The notes: generated from the letters alone by a model not told the origin. A DNA stretch of 15,611 nucleotides from Mycoemilia scoparia (GCA_027575805.1 JANBPU010000343.1:1-15611); one strand, 5' to 3'. Positions 1-9,791 are shown, numbered from the stretch's first letter. Numbers and translations are program-made.

Positions 1-453
1 TTTGAATGACCTTCTTGTCATTATCACTCAAAGCAACTCTACTACTATCTTTACCATTATTATTTCTGGGGATGGAGGCACCACACCTTTTAACAAAATG
101 GTAAAGCATAAACTTGCCAAGTGCCATATATCGTTCCACTTTCTTAAGATCTTGTTCATCACTTATTTGCTTCTCAAGCTCAGAATACTTAGGATTTACA
201 GTAATAAAAAGATAGTAGCCAAGGATTCCACAAAAGTCTTTTCCTGGAGCATACTTGTCTTTATATCTTTGTTCAAACAAGAGATATGTTCCAAAGGCAT
301 GCTTTTTCTGATACTCAGTTGTCAATTTGCCCCATATTTGAGCAAATGACTTCCACACATGTTTGGCATTGATTATTTCAATTGCAACATCAAGGATTTG
401 TTGTGTAGAAGAACCAAGTTGTGGATGGTAGTCTGCCTCAGTGTTACCAAATA
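1..453 (-). pseudogene. C-terminal part of a host gene split by a Tc1-like element (partial at left edge)
   Basis: On the minus strand the frame starting at base 451 stays open for 150 codons to the window edge. It is the exact continuation of the frame at 2469-2026 once the transposon and one TA copy are removed: the joined codon is CTA, followed by TTT GGT AAC. The encoded stretch is mixed helical and aromatic-rich, with WKSFAQIW near its residue 34 and a basic C-terminal side. I recognise no domain. The gene is incomplete because it leaves the window, so total length is unknown but at least 298 codons. With the element in place this half is cut off from the original start codon. It could alternatively belong to another mobile element's accessory protein; nothing seen decides this. 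Confidence 0.7.
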
Positions 454-677
454 CAGTGAGGGACAAAAGTGTCCAGATGTTTTATGGGACTAACTTTAAA
501 GGCCAATAACTTGCTAAATAGTAGAGCTACAGATGCCCAAGAGGGCTCATTTTAAAGCCCTTGAAGAGGACTATAAGTGTATAAAATATTGCATTTGTAA
601 CTTTAATATTGATGTAGTTATAGGTGATATAAGATTTATTGATTATCCGGACACTTTTGTCCCTACTTTAAAAAAGT
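454..677 (+). repeat. Left terminal inverted repeat of the Tc1-like element (224 bp)
   Basis: It matches the reverse complement of 1802-2025 over its full length with three mismatches, all purine or pyrimidine transitions. The 16-base motif AGGGACAAAAGTGTCC at 459-474 recurs inverted at 649-664, so the repeat itself is bounded by opposed copies 190 bases apart. Confidence 0.95.
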
Positions 678-680
678 TCA

Positions 681-1697
681 TTAAAAAGAGGTCCACTTTC
701 CACGAGCCTTCAGAACAGCTTTAATACACTTAGGCATACTTCTAACAAGCTTTGCACATGTTTCAGTACCAATATCATTCCAAATTTCTTGGACATGCTC
801 CCACAAATCATTGATACCAGGACAGGGTGTCTCATATTCATTGAGTCTTCTCTTGATAATCGCCCACAGGGTTTCGATTGGGTTAAGGTCTGGAGACTGG
901 GCTGGCCACTTGAGAACTTCATATGGTTGCTCACTAAGCCAGTTTTGAACCATTTTGGTAGTATGACAAGGAGCATTGTCTTGCTGGAATATGACCTTAG
1001 AAGGATCAAGATCATAAAACTGGATTGTCTGGCCCAACTCATCAACCAAAATGCTTTTGTATAGATGCTGGTCCATAGTCCCTGATATTCTGCACATAAA
1101 ACCATGGCCTTTATGAGTCATACAGCCCCATATCATAATTGATCCACCGCCAAATTTAACTGTCTCCGATACTTGGTAGTCTTGAAGGCTAGTATCATCA
1201 AATACCCAGTACCAGGATATACCATCTGAGCAAAATCAATTAATTTTAGTCTCATCAGACTATATAACCCTTTCCCAGTCCTTGTCAGTCCAGTCTTTGT
1301 GGGCCTTTGCAAACTCATATCTCTCACGCTGGTTTTTTGGCGAAATCTTAGGCTTTATTTCTTTCTTCGCAGCCTTGAGACCAGCACGCTGGAGGGCTCT
1401 ACGTACTGTCCTGGGATGGACACTAATTCCAATATTATCTCTGAGCTCCTTAGTCACTTTAGTAGCTGTTTGGCACTTGCCAGATGTTGCAAGCCGAGTA
1501 CAGTACCTTACTATTTGGGAAGAAAGCTTAGATGAATGACCAGTAGGGCTCCTAGGAAGGTCAGGAAGGTGCTTTGCACGAATCTCCTGGACTATAGACT
1601 TAGATACACCATGCCTATCAGCAGTTTTCCTAATGGAAAGGCCACTTGATAAGGATGAAATTATATCCTGCTGAATAGAGTCAGATAACTTCTTCAT
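681..1697 (-). pseudogene. Tc1-type DD34E transposase with two nonsense codons
   Basis: From ATG at 1695-1697 to TAA at the 681 end is one frame of 339 codons, the usual length of a Tc1 transposase (about 340 residues). Residues 1-55 form a first helix-turn-helix (GLSIRKTADRHGVSKSIV) and residues about 85-120 a second (HPRTVRRALQRAGL). The catalytic triad is present: Asp in SDET, Asp in QQDNAPCH, and Glu in DLNPIETLW, with 34 residues between the last two. The frame is broken by TAG at 1260-1262, where relatives have Trp just before SDET, and by TGA at 1236-1238, where relatives commonly have Arg. There is no frameshift. Both breaks fit single C-to-T changes on one or other strand. An in-frame ATG at 1746-1748 exists, but MKKLSD at 1697 is the better start by length. 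Confidence 0.93.
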
Positions 1698-1801
1698 AGG
1701 TAAAATAAGATTATAAGGTAAAGGATGACATCTAAAAGTATCTACCATAAAGGTTTCATAGCATTTAGATGACTTTTAGAGATATGGGATAATTATAAAT
1801 T

Positions 1802-2025
1802 ACTTTTTTAAAGTAGGGACAAAAGTGTCCGGATAATCAATAAATCTTATATTACCTATAACTACATCAATATTAAAGTTACAAATGCAATATTTTATAC
1901 ACTTATAGTCCTCTTCAAGGGCTTTAAAATGAGCCCTCTTAGGCATCTGTAGCTCTACTATTTAGCAAGTTATTGGCCTTTAAAGTTAGTCCCATAAAAC
2001 ATCCGGACACTTTTGTCCCTCACTG
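1802..2025 (-). repeat. Right terminal inverted repeat of the Tc1-like element (224 bp)
   Basis: Mirror of 454-677. Its own 16-base motifs lie at 1815-1830 (inner) and 2005-2020 (outer, opposite orientation), with the same 190-base offset as on the left. The outer end places an in-frame TGA (2020-2022) into the interrupted host gene. Confidence 0.95.
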
Positions 2026-2469
2026 TAGTTTCACAAATGTGCCATCATTTTCAAGGTCTTCATAATGTCTTGCAATATCATTTTCTTTGGATTCCATTGT
2101 TCCCTCAGATATTTTGGGATTTTTAACAACTCTTCTTTTGGCTGAATGTTCTTTACCATCACCATTGGCTCTGGCTCTTTTGGTCCTTAGAGTAGAACCA
2201 GCAGCAGTACTGTTGTTATCAGCTATCACTACCTCATCATCATCTTCTTCAATTTCATAAGTCTGATCCTCATCATCTTCATCTTCAATTTCATAAGTCT
2301 GATCCTCATCATTACTATATTCTTGTTCAGACTGGACAGAGGCAAGTGATTCTTCTGAATGGGGTATCCCATCATTAGAAAGCACTGGTATGTTTGGCAG
2401 AGATAAAATAGAGGGATGTGGGTGAGCTAGTTTTTTAGCAGCACCTGACCCAGGGGTTGAGGCTGACAT
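2020..2469 (-). pseudogene. N-terminal part of the split host gene, truncated by the transposon
   Basis: ATG at 2467-2469 opens a 149-codon frame. The protein begins Ser/Pro/His-rich, then has an acidic block with two nearly identical 12-residue units containing DQTYEIE, then a basic stretch with KRARA and KRR that resembles a nuclear localisation signal. The last host-derived codon is completed by the TA target site. The transposon end then adds Gln and an in-frame TGA at 2020-2022, so the present product is cut off at residue 149. The frame resumes without a shift at 451 on the other side of the element. A nuclear or chromatin role is only a guess from composition. No family is recognised. 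Confidence 0.65.
2247..2312 (-). repeat. 36-bp tandem duplication in the acidic coding stretch
   Basis: A 30-base block at 2247-2276 is repeated exactly at 2283-2312, a period of 36 bases or 12 codons. It encodes the two DQTYEIE-containing acidic units. The period is a multiple of three, so the frame is kept. This is a recent-looking in-frame duplication inside a low-complexity acidic region. Confidence 0.85.
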
Positions 2470-2901
2470 ACTATCTGCCTGGGGGCTATCACCAATGATG
2501 TATAGGATGTGTAAATATGTAAGTAGGCTAGTGAGCAGGTGAGTGAGTGTGGTTAAGGAGGGGAAGAATACAAACTACAAGAGTGAGAAAAGTAAACATC
2601 CTCATGGTTGTGTTGCAGTTAGTTCCTATTTATACATACAAATATAGGCAGGACAATTTAAAAGGTTTCAAACAAGCTGTGAGTAAATTTAAGCTATAAA
2701 CTATTGTTAGATTGTATTTATTTCAAAAATAAAAGAATATAGAAAAAAGATACTGAAGTATCAGAAAAGGAGGGAAAAGGCTACTCTTTATATAGTTTGA
2801 AAAATGTATAGAAAAATATATGTATGTAAGGATCTTACTGCTTGATATGAGAGGTTCTCTGCTTAAAGAAGGGTCTGACAAATACAGATAAGATCCATAG
2901 G
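2470..2901. other. Spacer upstream of the split host gene
   Basis: Presumed 5' region of the gene starting at 2469, and 3' region of the small ORF ending at 2902. It is AT-rich with short GTGAGTGAGTG-like runs near 2525-2550. I see no further gene or clear repeat. Confidence 0.5.
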
Positions 2902-3165
2902 TTATAAAATAGTTTCGGCAAAGTTAAAGATCTTATCAGAATCGTTCTGGAAGAAGTAACAAGTTAAAACAAGAATGTAACTGCCGAAGTTCAGAAGAAA
3001 TAAAAGGAATAGTACCGGCATCAAACCCGGTACCTTTAAGGTAAAAAGGAGCACACATACAACCAAGCTATAAAGCTTAGGTTGCTTAATAATTAACACA
3101 GTTGTGTCTCCACCAGTGCCAGAGATACTAGGTTCAGCAAGTGCTTTAGATGACTCCTTAGACAT
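2902..3165 (-). CDS. Possible small membrane protein, unrecognised
   Basis: An 87-codon frame with ATG at 3163-3165 in a fair context (AAAACTATGTC) and TAA at the end. Residues 1-30 are polar (Ser, Glu, Gly, Thr). Residues about 31-72 are almost wholly hydrophobic, with a Lys-Val-Pro-Gly break near the middle, giving one long or two closely spaced membrane segments. A short polar tail follows. The arrangement, a Gly/Thr-rich lead then LII and paired hydrophobic helices, faintly recalls Pkr1-type V-ATPase assembly factors, but shared residues are too few to name it. Part of the 3' end could be intron rather than coding. It may also be a chance ORF in AT-rich DNA. Confidence 0.35.
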   Translation of the reverse strand: MSKESSKALAEPSISGTGGDTTVLIIKQPKLYSLVVCVLLFTLKVPGLMPVLFLLFLLNFGSYILVLTCYFFQNDSDKIFNFAETIL

Positions 3166-3700
3166 AGTTTTAACAGAATAAACTTTAACAGATGGTTAAT
3201 AATAAAAGGCTTTATTTAATAGTTAAGAATTCAGAGAAATCAGTTATTGTAAAGTCAGCTATGGAAAAAGTATCTGTTATATAGTGAAAAGTCTTCTCCT
3301 CATAGAGAATGTTTGTAGCTGGTACAATGTTTGTGGCTACAGAGTTGTTTATATTTATAATAATAAAGGAAATAATGGATCATTATAACAACATTGTAAG
3401 TTTGTTTATAATTATTCCAACAAAGTGGCTGAATATGCCAACTTGTTCATGGTTCCATCAAATACCATGACATAATTTCTCGAAATCTGCTGTGTGTTAA
3501 TCTAATTCTAAATTATGGTTAGAATGTGCAACACAAGCAAACAAAAAATTGGAAAATTTACAAATTTTTTGTGTGAATGTGTAAATTGAAGTTTCTTTGG
3601 ATATTACCAAAAGAAAAAGGCTTATTCATAAACTGAAGAATTGCAAAGGTAAAAAATTTTTTGCTTTTGATTTTGGTCTAAAAAGGGGAATATTTGTAAA

Positions 3701-3724
3701 AATTATTTTGTCAACAAAATAATT
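3701..3724. repeat. Perfect 10-bp hairpin
   Basis: AATTATTTTG and its exact reverse complement CAAAATAATT are separated by TCAA. It sits 60 bases left of the miniature element pair. The stem is nearly all A/T, so it may be chance; no U tract or coding neighbour suggests a terminator. Confidence 0.6.
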
Positions 3725-3785
3725 ATAATTTTTGTTTTTTGGGTAGGATTTTCAAAAAGAATAATTGTTTGCTTTTTATGCCATA

Positions 3786-3900
3786 TGGGCAATAATTTTT
3801 GAAGGGTGAATTTTGGGGACCAATGATTATAGGGGAAATCACAGCCAAATGGATGTCCAGTTTTACTAGTAAACTTTCACTCTTCAAAAATTATAGTCCA
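3786..3900 (-). mobile_element. Miniature inverted-repeat element, copy A (inverted relative to B)
   Basis: A 115-bp element between TA (3784-3785) and TA (3901-3902). Ends read TGGGCAATAATTTTTGAAGGG and, reversed, TGGACTATAATTTTTGAAGAG. The interior, when reverse complemented, aligns with copy B (CATTTGGCTGTGAT against CATTTGACTGTGAT, and ATAATCATTGG against TTAATCATTGG). No coding capacity. Confidence 0.85.
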
Positions 3901-3902
3901 TA

Positions 3903-4018
3903 TGGGTAATTATTTTTGAAGGGCAAAAATTTGCTAATAAAAGATGGCCATTCATTTGACTGTGATAGCCCCTTTAATCATTGGCCACCAAAAGGCACCC
4001 TTTAAAAATTATGATCTA
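3903..4018 (+). mobile_element. Miniature inverted-repeat element, copy B
   Basis: A 116-bp element between the TA shared with copy A (3901-3902) and TA at 4019-4020. Left end TGGGTAATTATTTTTGAAGGGC; right end CCCTTTAAAAATTATGATCTA. The interior matches copy D closely (AATTTGCTAATAAA, CCATTCATTTGA, TGTGAT). No coding capacity. Confidence 0.88.
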
Positions 4019-4189
4019 TATAGCTAAAATTCACAATCCCTTAGGTAAAATTGAATCTAGGAGTTGCATATGAAATAGCATATGATTGAGCCAAGATCTC
4101 AAGGCTCATTCCTGTGTGTTTTATACTTGATCTCAAGTAAAATCCGACCAAATATAAATTTGCTTTGAGTTATTATTATTTAATCGTTT

Positions 4190-4195
4190 TTTATT
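4190..4195 (-). promoter_or_regulatory. Candidate poly(A) signal of PAN2
   Basis: AATAAA on the minus strand, about 60 bases after the PAN2 stop codon, a sensible distance for a fungal 3' end. The setting is very AT-rich, so chance occurrence is possible. Confidence 0.4.
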
Positions 4196-4254
4196 AATTT
4201 TTAATATTAACTATTATTTTAATTAACTGATTTTACTCAAACAAGGTTCTGTAA

Positions 4255-7200
4255 TCACACTTCTTCGGGATTTCCGCTTTGTTGGGATCCATTTTCTACT
4301 GCTGTTGCTGCAGGAGGAGGAGGTTTCCAACTTAATACGTGCCCCTGCTCATAAAGATCTTCCAACACTTGATCCAAGACTTCTTTGCCATTAGCTGTAA
4401 GCATTTGGTATTTATTGTATATTTGCAATGCCGCAACAGCATCTTCAATACTGCAATGCTCTCCTGACTGGATATCACGATGAAGTATAAACCACGTCAG
4501 GAATTTTAACGAGATCAAACGAGAATGTGTTGATGATGAAAATAGCTTGACTGTATCTTTGATTTGCTCAGCCCTAGGAATTATGTTTATTGATCTAAAG
4601 TCATTATCCAGGCCATGGCCAATCAGTGTGCAGCCTGCATTGACAAGGTACTGGAGCTTGCGATATGTATCTTTAAATCGATACAGTTTGTGGCGCGTCG
4701 TGGCTGGGTTGAGATCTTCGGGCCGAATTCCTGAAAAGTTTGTTACATAATCAGCAATTGGGCCGGTAGCTGCTACATAGTCGTCAATGAATGCTACCCC
4801 ATGTAATGGCCCCGGTTCTCCACGAACTATGCTAAGTCTGGCCAAGACTAGTGTCTTTGGTCTATATATAGATTTGGTGCCATCGCTGTTTATAACAGTC
4901 TCTGCGGCTTCACGAGTCACAAATTCGGCATCCAAAGCACATACAAATCCTGGCTTCTGTTTAATCGTTTGCATTTCTTCAGCTGTGAGCGGTATGACAG
5001 TCTTTTCCTTGTATCCATCTGCTGCGGTTGTTGTTGACAATGGATCATCACCAGTTTGGGAAGAATTGGCGGCACTGAATGCTTCTGCTCCAATGTTGGA
5101 TTTCTTTCCATTGTCGCTATTCACACTACTATTACTGCTGCTATAGGCTGCTGCTAGTGATACAGTAGTGTGTTGCTTGGGCTTCTTGTTCTTGAACTTT
5201 GATGACGACTGTTTTGCGAATTTAGATTGGTTGATAGCCTTTTTATTCATGATCTTGGCCAGATCTACCTTTTCTTTTTCAATCCTTTGTGATATTTCAA
5301 TAGCAGCGTTTTCACCCGCACCTTTGTCGACATTTCTGAAATATGCTACCGATAGACTCTATATAAATTCGTATGAATGGGTGTTTTGCATTGTCTAAAG
5401 ATCAGGTAGTGGGTAATATATAAATGCAAAGAGATATGTGGGCTAGCAAGTCTTACCTTCCATGGTTGTGAATAGTCAAACGCCTCATATTCAGTGACCT
5501 TTTGGACCAAAAAGTCATTGAATGCATACCACTCGCCATCATCCATCTTAATATATGATACCAAGTGTGACATTGTTAATGGCGAAAGCCTGACCTCGAC
5601 AATCATTGCAAAAACTTCATAATTTGCCTCTTCAAGTGTTGTGGTACTGTTTACGCTATTATTCTTTGAAGAATTTGCTGTATTATTTTCAAGGGAGTTA
5701 GGAGGGCTAATAGATGATACCTGAATGTTGTTTTTGTCATCGATAGTAATTTTAATGTTTGGCGGCAAGATTTTCTTGGTAACTGGATCCTCCTTTATAT
5801 AAAATCCGCCAACTGTCTCATTAAAGGCATTAGTCCCAGAATTGCCAGGACAACCACTACCTGGAATAGATGGTTTTGAAAAATCGCCTCCAGGGCTGCT
5901 TACTAGACTTGGAGAACCTGCTCGATCAAAGATGCTTTGGTTATTGCTATTGCCATTATTTCCACCTACAGCCGTAGGATCAGTTGAAACTTTTATAGGG
6001 AAATTAACCGAAAATATTGCTTTTGGAAGTGTTCTGAGCCTTTTCTGGGTTTTTATTATCTGATACCGACGACATTCACTGCACCATGCTCTGGTTGCGC
6101 TTATATTCTGAATACTGCTTCCCAGTGCTTCGATAAACGTCAGGTTGCGCTTTTTTTGTCTGTTTACTGATACTGATCCCCCAGATAACAGACTAGCCAG
6201 CCCTGACGAGCCTTCTGGTTCCTCAAGATCAATAGCATAGCGGCCCAACAATATTTCCTTCTTGGCACCACATGTGCACAGCGTCAGAGTCGCCATAGAG
6301 ATGCCGAGTAGTCTTTCAGCTGCTTCTTTGAGGTTAATTCGACCACCAGGTATAGATATATCATCAGTTGGGGATGAACCTTGTGGATCGTCGGTCATAG
6401 AAGAGAGTGACACTCCAGATGAACTTGGCGTGACAAAACTCGAACCTCTCTTGGTTGATCCTCTGTGGACTGGTGCGGCCACAATACCACTGTTGTTGCT
6501 AGAGCTGCCAGGAACAGGTTTGGAATCATGAGAAAGCTCACTAATGACATGCTCAAGAATAAACCTGCTAACTATCTGGACAAGTGACCCATACGGCGTC
6601 TTTGGGGAGGGAGTCTTGAATTCGATCAAACCCAGTGCATTAGATTCTGGTCTTGCTGCGAGTACACGAAGGAAATTTGTTGCATGGCAGTTTCTACCAT
6701 TGGAGTGTTTGAGACTAAAGAACAAAAATCCTAGATCACACAGGAGGCAATTCTCAATAGAGCACGTGATCATACAGTGAGCACATGCCAGCTCACGCAA
6801 GCCATTGGTGTAATACAGGACTTGTAGCAAGGCATTGCAATAGCTGTTATGGACATCTGATTCGAGTCCACCATATTTTGTCATGTTGTAATAAGCAAAG
6901 TCGAAGTCATCGATTCCAAACTTGCTGTACTGGATTTTGACTTTCTGTAGATGCAATGGGACTATTCCAGTATGTGACCGACTATTCGATTGAGATCTCG
7001 ATCTATTTTCGGGATCACCCATACCTCTAAAGCTCGATGAACGCTTGTCCCTCTGTTTTTGGGACCTGAACAAAGGAGCTGCCGTATCTGTATGCTGCTG
7101 AGGACCAATTCCTCCAAAAGTACCCATTTCCCACTGCCTTCTCCAGTTGCTGCAATATGGGCTCTGGTTCCTTTTGGATGTGCGGGGGTTTTTCGCGTAT

Positions 7201-8498
7201 CCAACAAAATCTGTTATCTGCATACTACCAAGAATGGCAGGGTCAATCATGATAGGTGGCTTGGCGACATCGTAGCATTCAAATCTCTTTGGAGCAGATA
7301 GTGGCGGATCACTTGAAGCATAGATGGGATAATTTGACAGAGAAAAGTGTGGATCGCTGACCAAAGTAGGATGATTTGTATAAGCAGGAGTATCAGTTTT
7401 GGTTGGCATTGGTGGATCAGTGGGCGAAGCATTGAGGGATGGATGATCAGTCGCCGACCATAAATGCAACAAACCTTGGTTGTCCCCAAAGGCAATGACA
7501 TCTCCAGTTCCAGATACGTCCATGGCAGTTATACTTGCAAAATGGCTTCCCAGCTCAACAGCACCGGCAGTGTAGTCATAAGCCTGAGGTTCATTAATAT
7601 CGCGCAGTTCAAAGTGACCATCGTAATATCCAACAAAGGCCTGGTCAGGATTTATTGGATCCGGACGCAAATATGCAGGCCCGCTAACGCATTGGACCAA
7701 AACTGGCTGAGAATTCATCTTTCTCAAGTCATATACCTTGATAACCTTTTCTGGCAACACATTGATTCCAAATGCCGAAGTGCCACAAGCCATGAGGCTG
7801 TTTCCAGAAACAAACATATCCAGGACTTGCCCTCTAAACGCAGTTATCCAATGCAATTGCTTGTAACTCATCCTAGGATCTCTAACCGAGATAATTCCAG
7901 TATCAGCACCAGTATACAAAATACTATCGTTGTATTGCATAACACACGCATCCCTTTCAAATGTAAAGCGCGACTGAACAATTCCTCGATCCAAGTTGAC
8001 AATAGTGCCTTGGCCATAGCTGCAAGCCACGATCATGTCATCTCCACCAGGAATGCCACCATCATTGATAGCTACCGATGAAAAGTGAGCTCGGCCGTCA
8101 GGGTTATGCGTAATTCTGGGTACGCCGCCATGGCTGCGTAGCTGAACACTCGATTCGCTCAAACATACAACTCCTCTATGACTTGATATCATGTTGATGA
8201 TGGGTCTTTGGGAAGCCTTGAATGCGCAGTACTTTTGTAATGCTAGGTCCTTGTCAGCTAGCATATATGCCGCTACACTGCCATTTGCCCTTCCAGCCCA
8301 TACGAGCTCGTTGGATCGGTCGAACAGAACTGAAGTAACGGGAAATGGGGCATACTGACCATGTGGTGTATCGGCACAGACAGTATATGGCTGCCAAACG
8401 GCCTCTCCTGAAATGTCCTTATCCTTTAAGGCCTCCATCAAGCATGGGTCAGTGTTATTATCTTGGGCTGCTGAGGATGAGGCTTCCGTAGTGTTCAT
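4255..8498 (-). CDS. PAN2: PAN2, catalytic subunit of the PAN2-PAN3 poly(A) deadenylase
   Basis: Two exons, 8498-5457 and 5358-4255, with a 98-bp intron (5456-5359; GTAAGA to TATATAG, phase 0), give 1381 residues; most relatives have 1100-1250. The product shortens mRNA poly(A) tails in the cytoplasm with PAN3. Residues about 60-360 are the WD40 region (AFGDNQGLLHLW near 346). A linker with GYAKNPRT follows, then the inactive ubiquitin-hydrolase-like domain, with HNSYCNALLQVLYY near 550 in place of a catalytic Cys site. Residues about 1150-1330 form the DEDDh exonuclease: DAEFV near 1157, HGLDNDF near 1262, and HCSIEDA near 1315, with all catalytic acidic residues and the His present. Extra length comes from Ser/Asn/Gly-rich insertions near 660-720, 845-895 and 930-955, and a Lys/Ser/Asn-rich linker before the nuclease. 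Without splicing, exon 1 would read 36 more codons to a stop, losing the nuclease. Confidence 0.96.
5359..5456 (-). other. PAN2: PAN2 intron (98 bp)
   Basis: Donor GTAAGACTTG follows codons for PWK; acceptor TATATAG precedes AGT CTA TCG. Joining here carries the frame straight into FRNVDKGAGE and the exonuclease half, matching the order in known PAN2 proteins. The nearby AG two bases further on would break the frame. Confidence 0.9.
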
Positions 8499-9155
8499 GG
8501 CGCATGGAGGGTATTCTAATCAGTCGGCAATATAAAATGTAAATATGAAGATGCAAAGGAAGTGGGTAAAGTAATTGTTAGGTATTTGTCCAATTAAATA
8601 TAAGCAATGCCACGAGAAATTAACTGTGTGGGTTTAAACAGAAGACAAATTCGTGAGACTGCGAGAAAGGGATAAATATTAAATATATTAGGCTATAAAT
8701 ATATGATAAATATAATATAATATAGTGGGATACAAGTTGGTAAATAAATGATGAGAGTGAAACGGAGCTGTTGGTGTGTTCGTAGTCACATCACTTTTTG
8801 TTCAATCTATACGTTGAAGCGTGTGCACAAACTTGACTCATGAGTGGCTCTTATGTGTGTGCGTTTCTTGATTTGGCTTTACAAAGTTGTATTGCAGACT
8901 GGACACTGCCATTACCAGTTTTTCGTTTGAACAAAAATCTTGAAAATACAGCATCTCAAGTGCATTGAACTTGCTTTATGAGCCCATGATTTTTTCTGAA
9001 GCAGCAAAGTCACCTGACTGCTGATCAAATCACCAAATTTACTTGTGATTAATTGTTGTTCAGCCTGTAACCCTTCCAAATTGAAAAATAAGTCTTGAGT
9101 ATAAATATAAGCCCCATATCGATATTTTCGCAAAATTCTTTTCTGTTTTATATCT

Positions 9156-9188
9156 TCCTCCTCCTCCTCCTCCTCCTCCTCCTCCTCC
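9156..9188 (+). repeat. (TCC)11 microsatellite
   Basis: Eleven uninterrupted TCC units, followed by further C/T-rich sequence to about 9200. Likely length-variable between strains. Confidence 0.97.
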
Positions 9189-9791
9189 CCCTCCCTCCTT
9201 TTGGTTTTATACAGTAGTTTATTATTATTCATAATAAACTCTACTTCATCGCATACCAAGCCCATGTTAGCCTTCTTTTTTTTTTCAAGTTAGTTAATTA
9301 TAGGTCCTCCTCTCCTTTGATTTTATTTCCTACGAATAATGAAGTTGCCTATTAGATTTGGTTTCTAGCCCAGTATCTTTTATGGCTTATTCATAAATAC
9401 ATACACACCCCTGGTTATTCACTTTACACTAGCTTCTCCCATGAGAGTTTAAAGGGGAAAGCCAGGGGAAATAAAACTTTTGGGCGTAGTGGTTCACACA
9501 AACCCTACTTTACCCACACTGATGTTGCTCTGTTCTTGTCTTGCTCTTCCATAGCAATGGACAAAGTAGCGATAGTGAGACACATATCATTATTATTCTT
9601 TATCAATGATTGATTTTTGTATTGGTGATGTTTTGTTTTTATAATAAATGTGATGCAACACCATCAGTGCCAGCATACTATTATCATTGTGAGCAGCTAC
9701 AAAGTGTTTGGATGGACTATTTATTATTCTTCATTGTGTGAGGCAGGGAGGGAGATTATGTGTAATATAAATAATGACATCTTGGATGGAT

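Larger units (their letters stand above)
454..2025 (-). mobile_element. Tc1/mariner-superfamily transposon with long inverted termini, DD34E type
   Basis: The 1572-bp element is bounded by 224-bp terminal inverted repeats and flanked on both sides by TA (452-453 and 2026-2027), the standard target duplication of this superfamily. Its termini begin CAGTGAGGGACAAAAGT. One minus-strand transposase frame fills most of the interior. The two termini differ at three positions only (475/2004, 538/1941, 626/1853), which suggests a recent insertion or a recent homogenisation. The element lies within a protein-coding frame. Because its transposase has nonsense codons it is probably non-autonomous now, though intact termini could still be recognised by transposase from another copy. 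Confidence 0.95.
3166..4254. other. AT-rich spacer between the small ORF and PAN2
   Basis: No gene is supported. It contains a perfect hairpin (3701-3724), a back-to-back pair of miniature elements (3786-4018), and at the right end the presumed 3' untranslated region of PAN2. Confidence 0.6.

Noticed and set aside
2..349. Plus-strand 115-codon ORF at the left edge
   Set aside because: It is the shadow of the minus-strand frame that continues the split host gene; the minus frame is open throughout and joins in frame across the transposon.
533..724. Plus-strand 63-codon ORF in the transposon's left end
   Set aside because: It lies almost entirely in the terminal inverted repeat, so its sequence follows from the repeat and not from protein selection.
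3784..4020. The five short TA-flanked elements as internal deletions of the Tc1-like transposon at 454-2025
   Set aside because: Their ends (TGGGTAATTATTTTTGAAGGG) share no sequence with CAGTGAGGGACAAAAGT, so they belong to a different family.
7464..8081. Plus-strand 205-codon ORF
   Set aside because: It lies antisense within the WD40 region of PAN2, whose minus frame is well supported by family motifs.
8912..9265. Minus-strand 117-codon ORF with a poly-Glu run
   Set aside because: The Glu run is simply the (TCC)11 tract. The rest shows no recognisable motif or clear coding character, and it sits where the PAN2 upstream region and spacer are expected.
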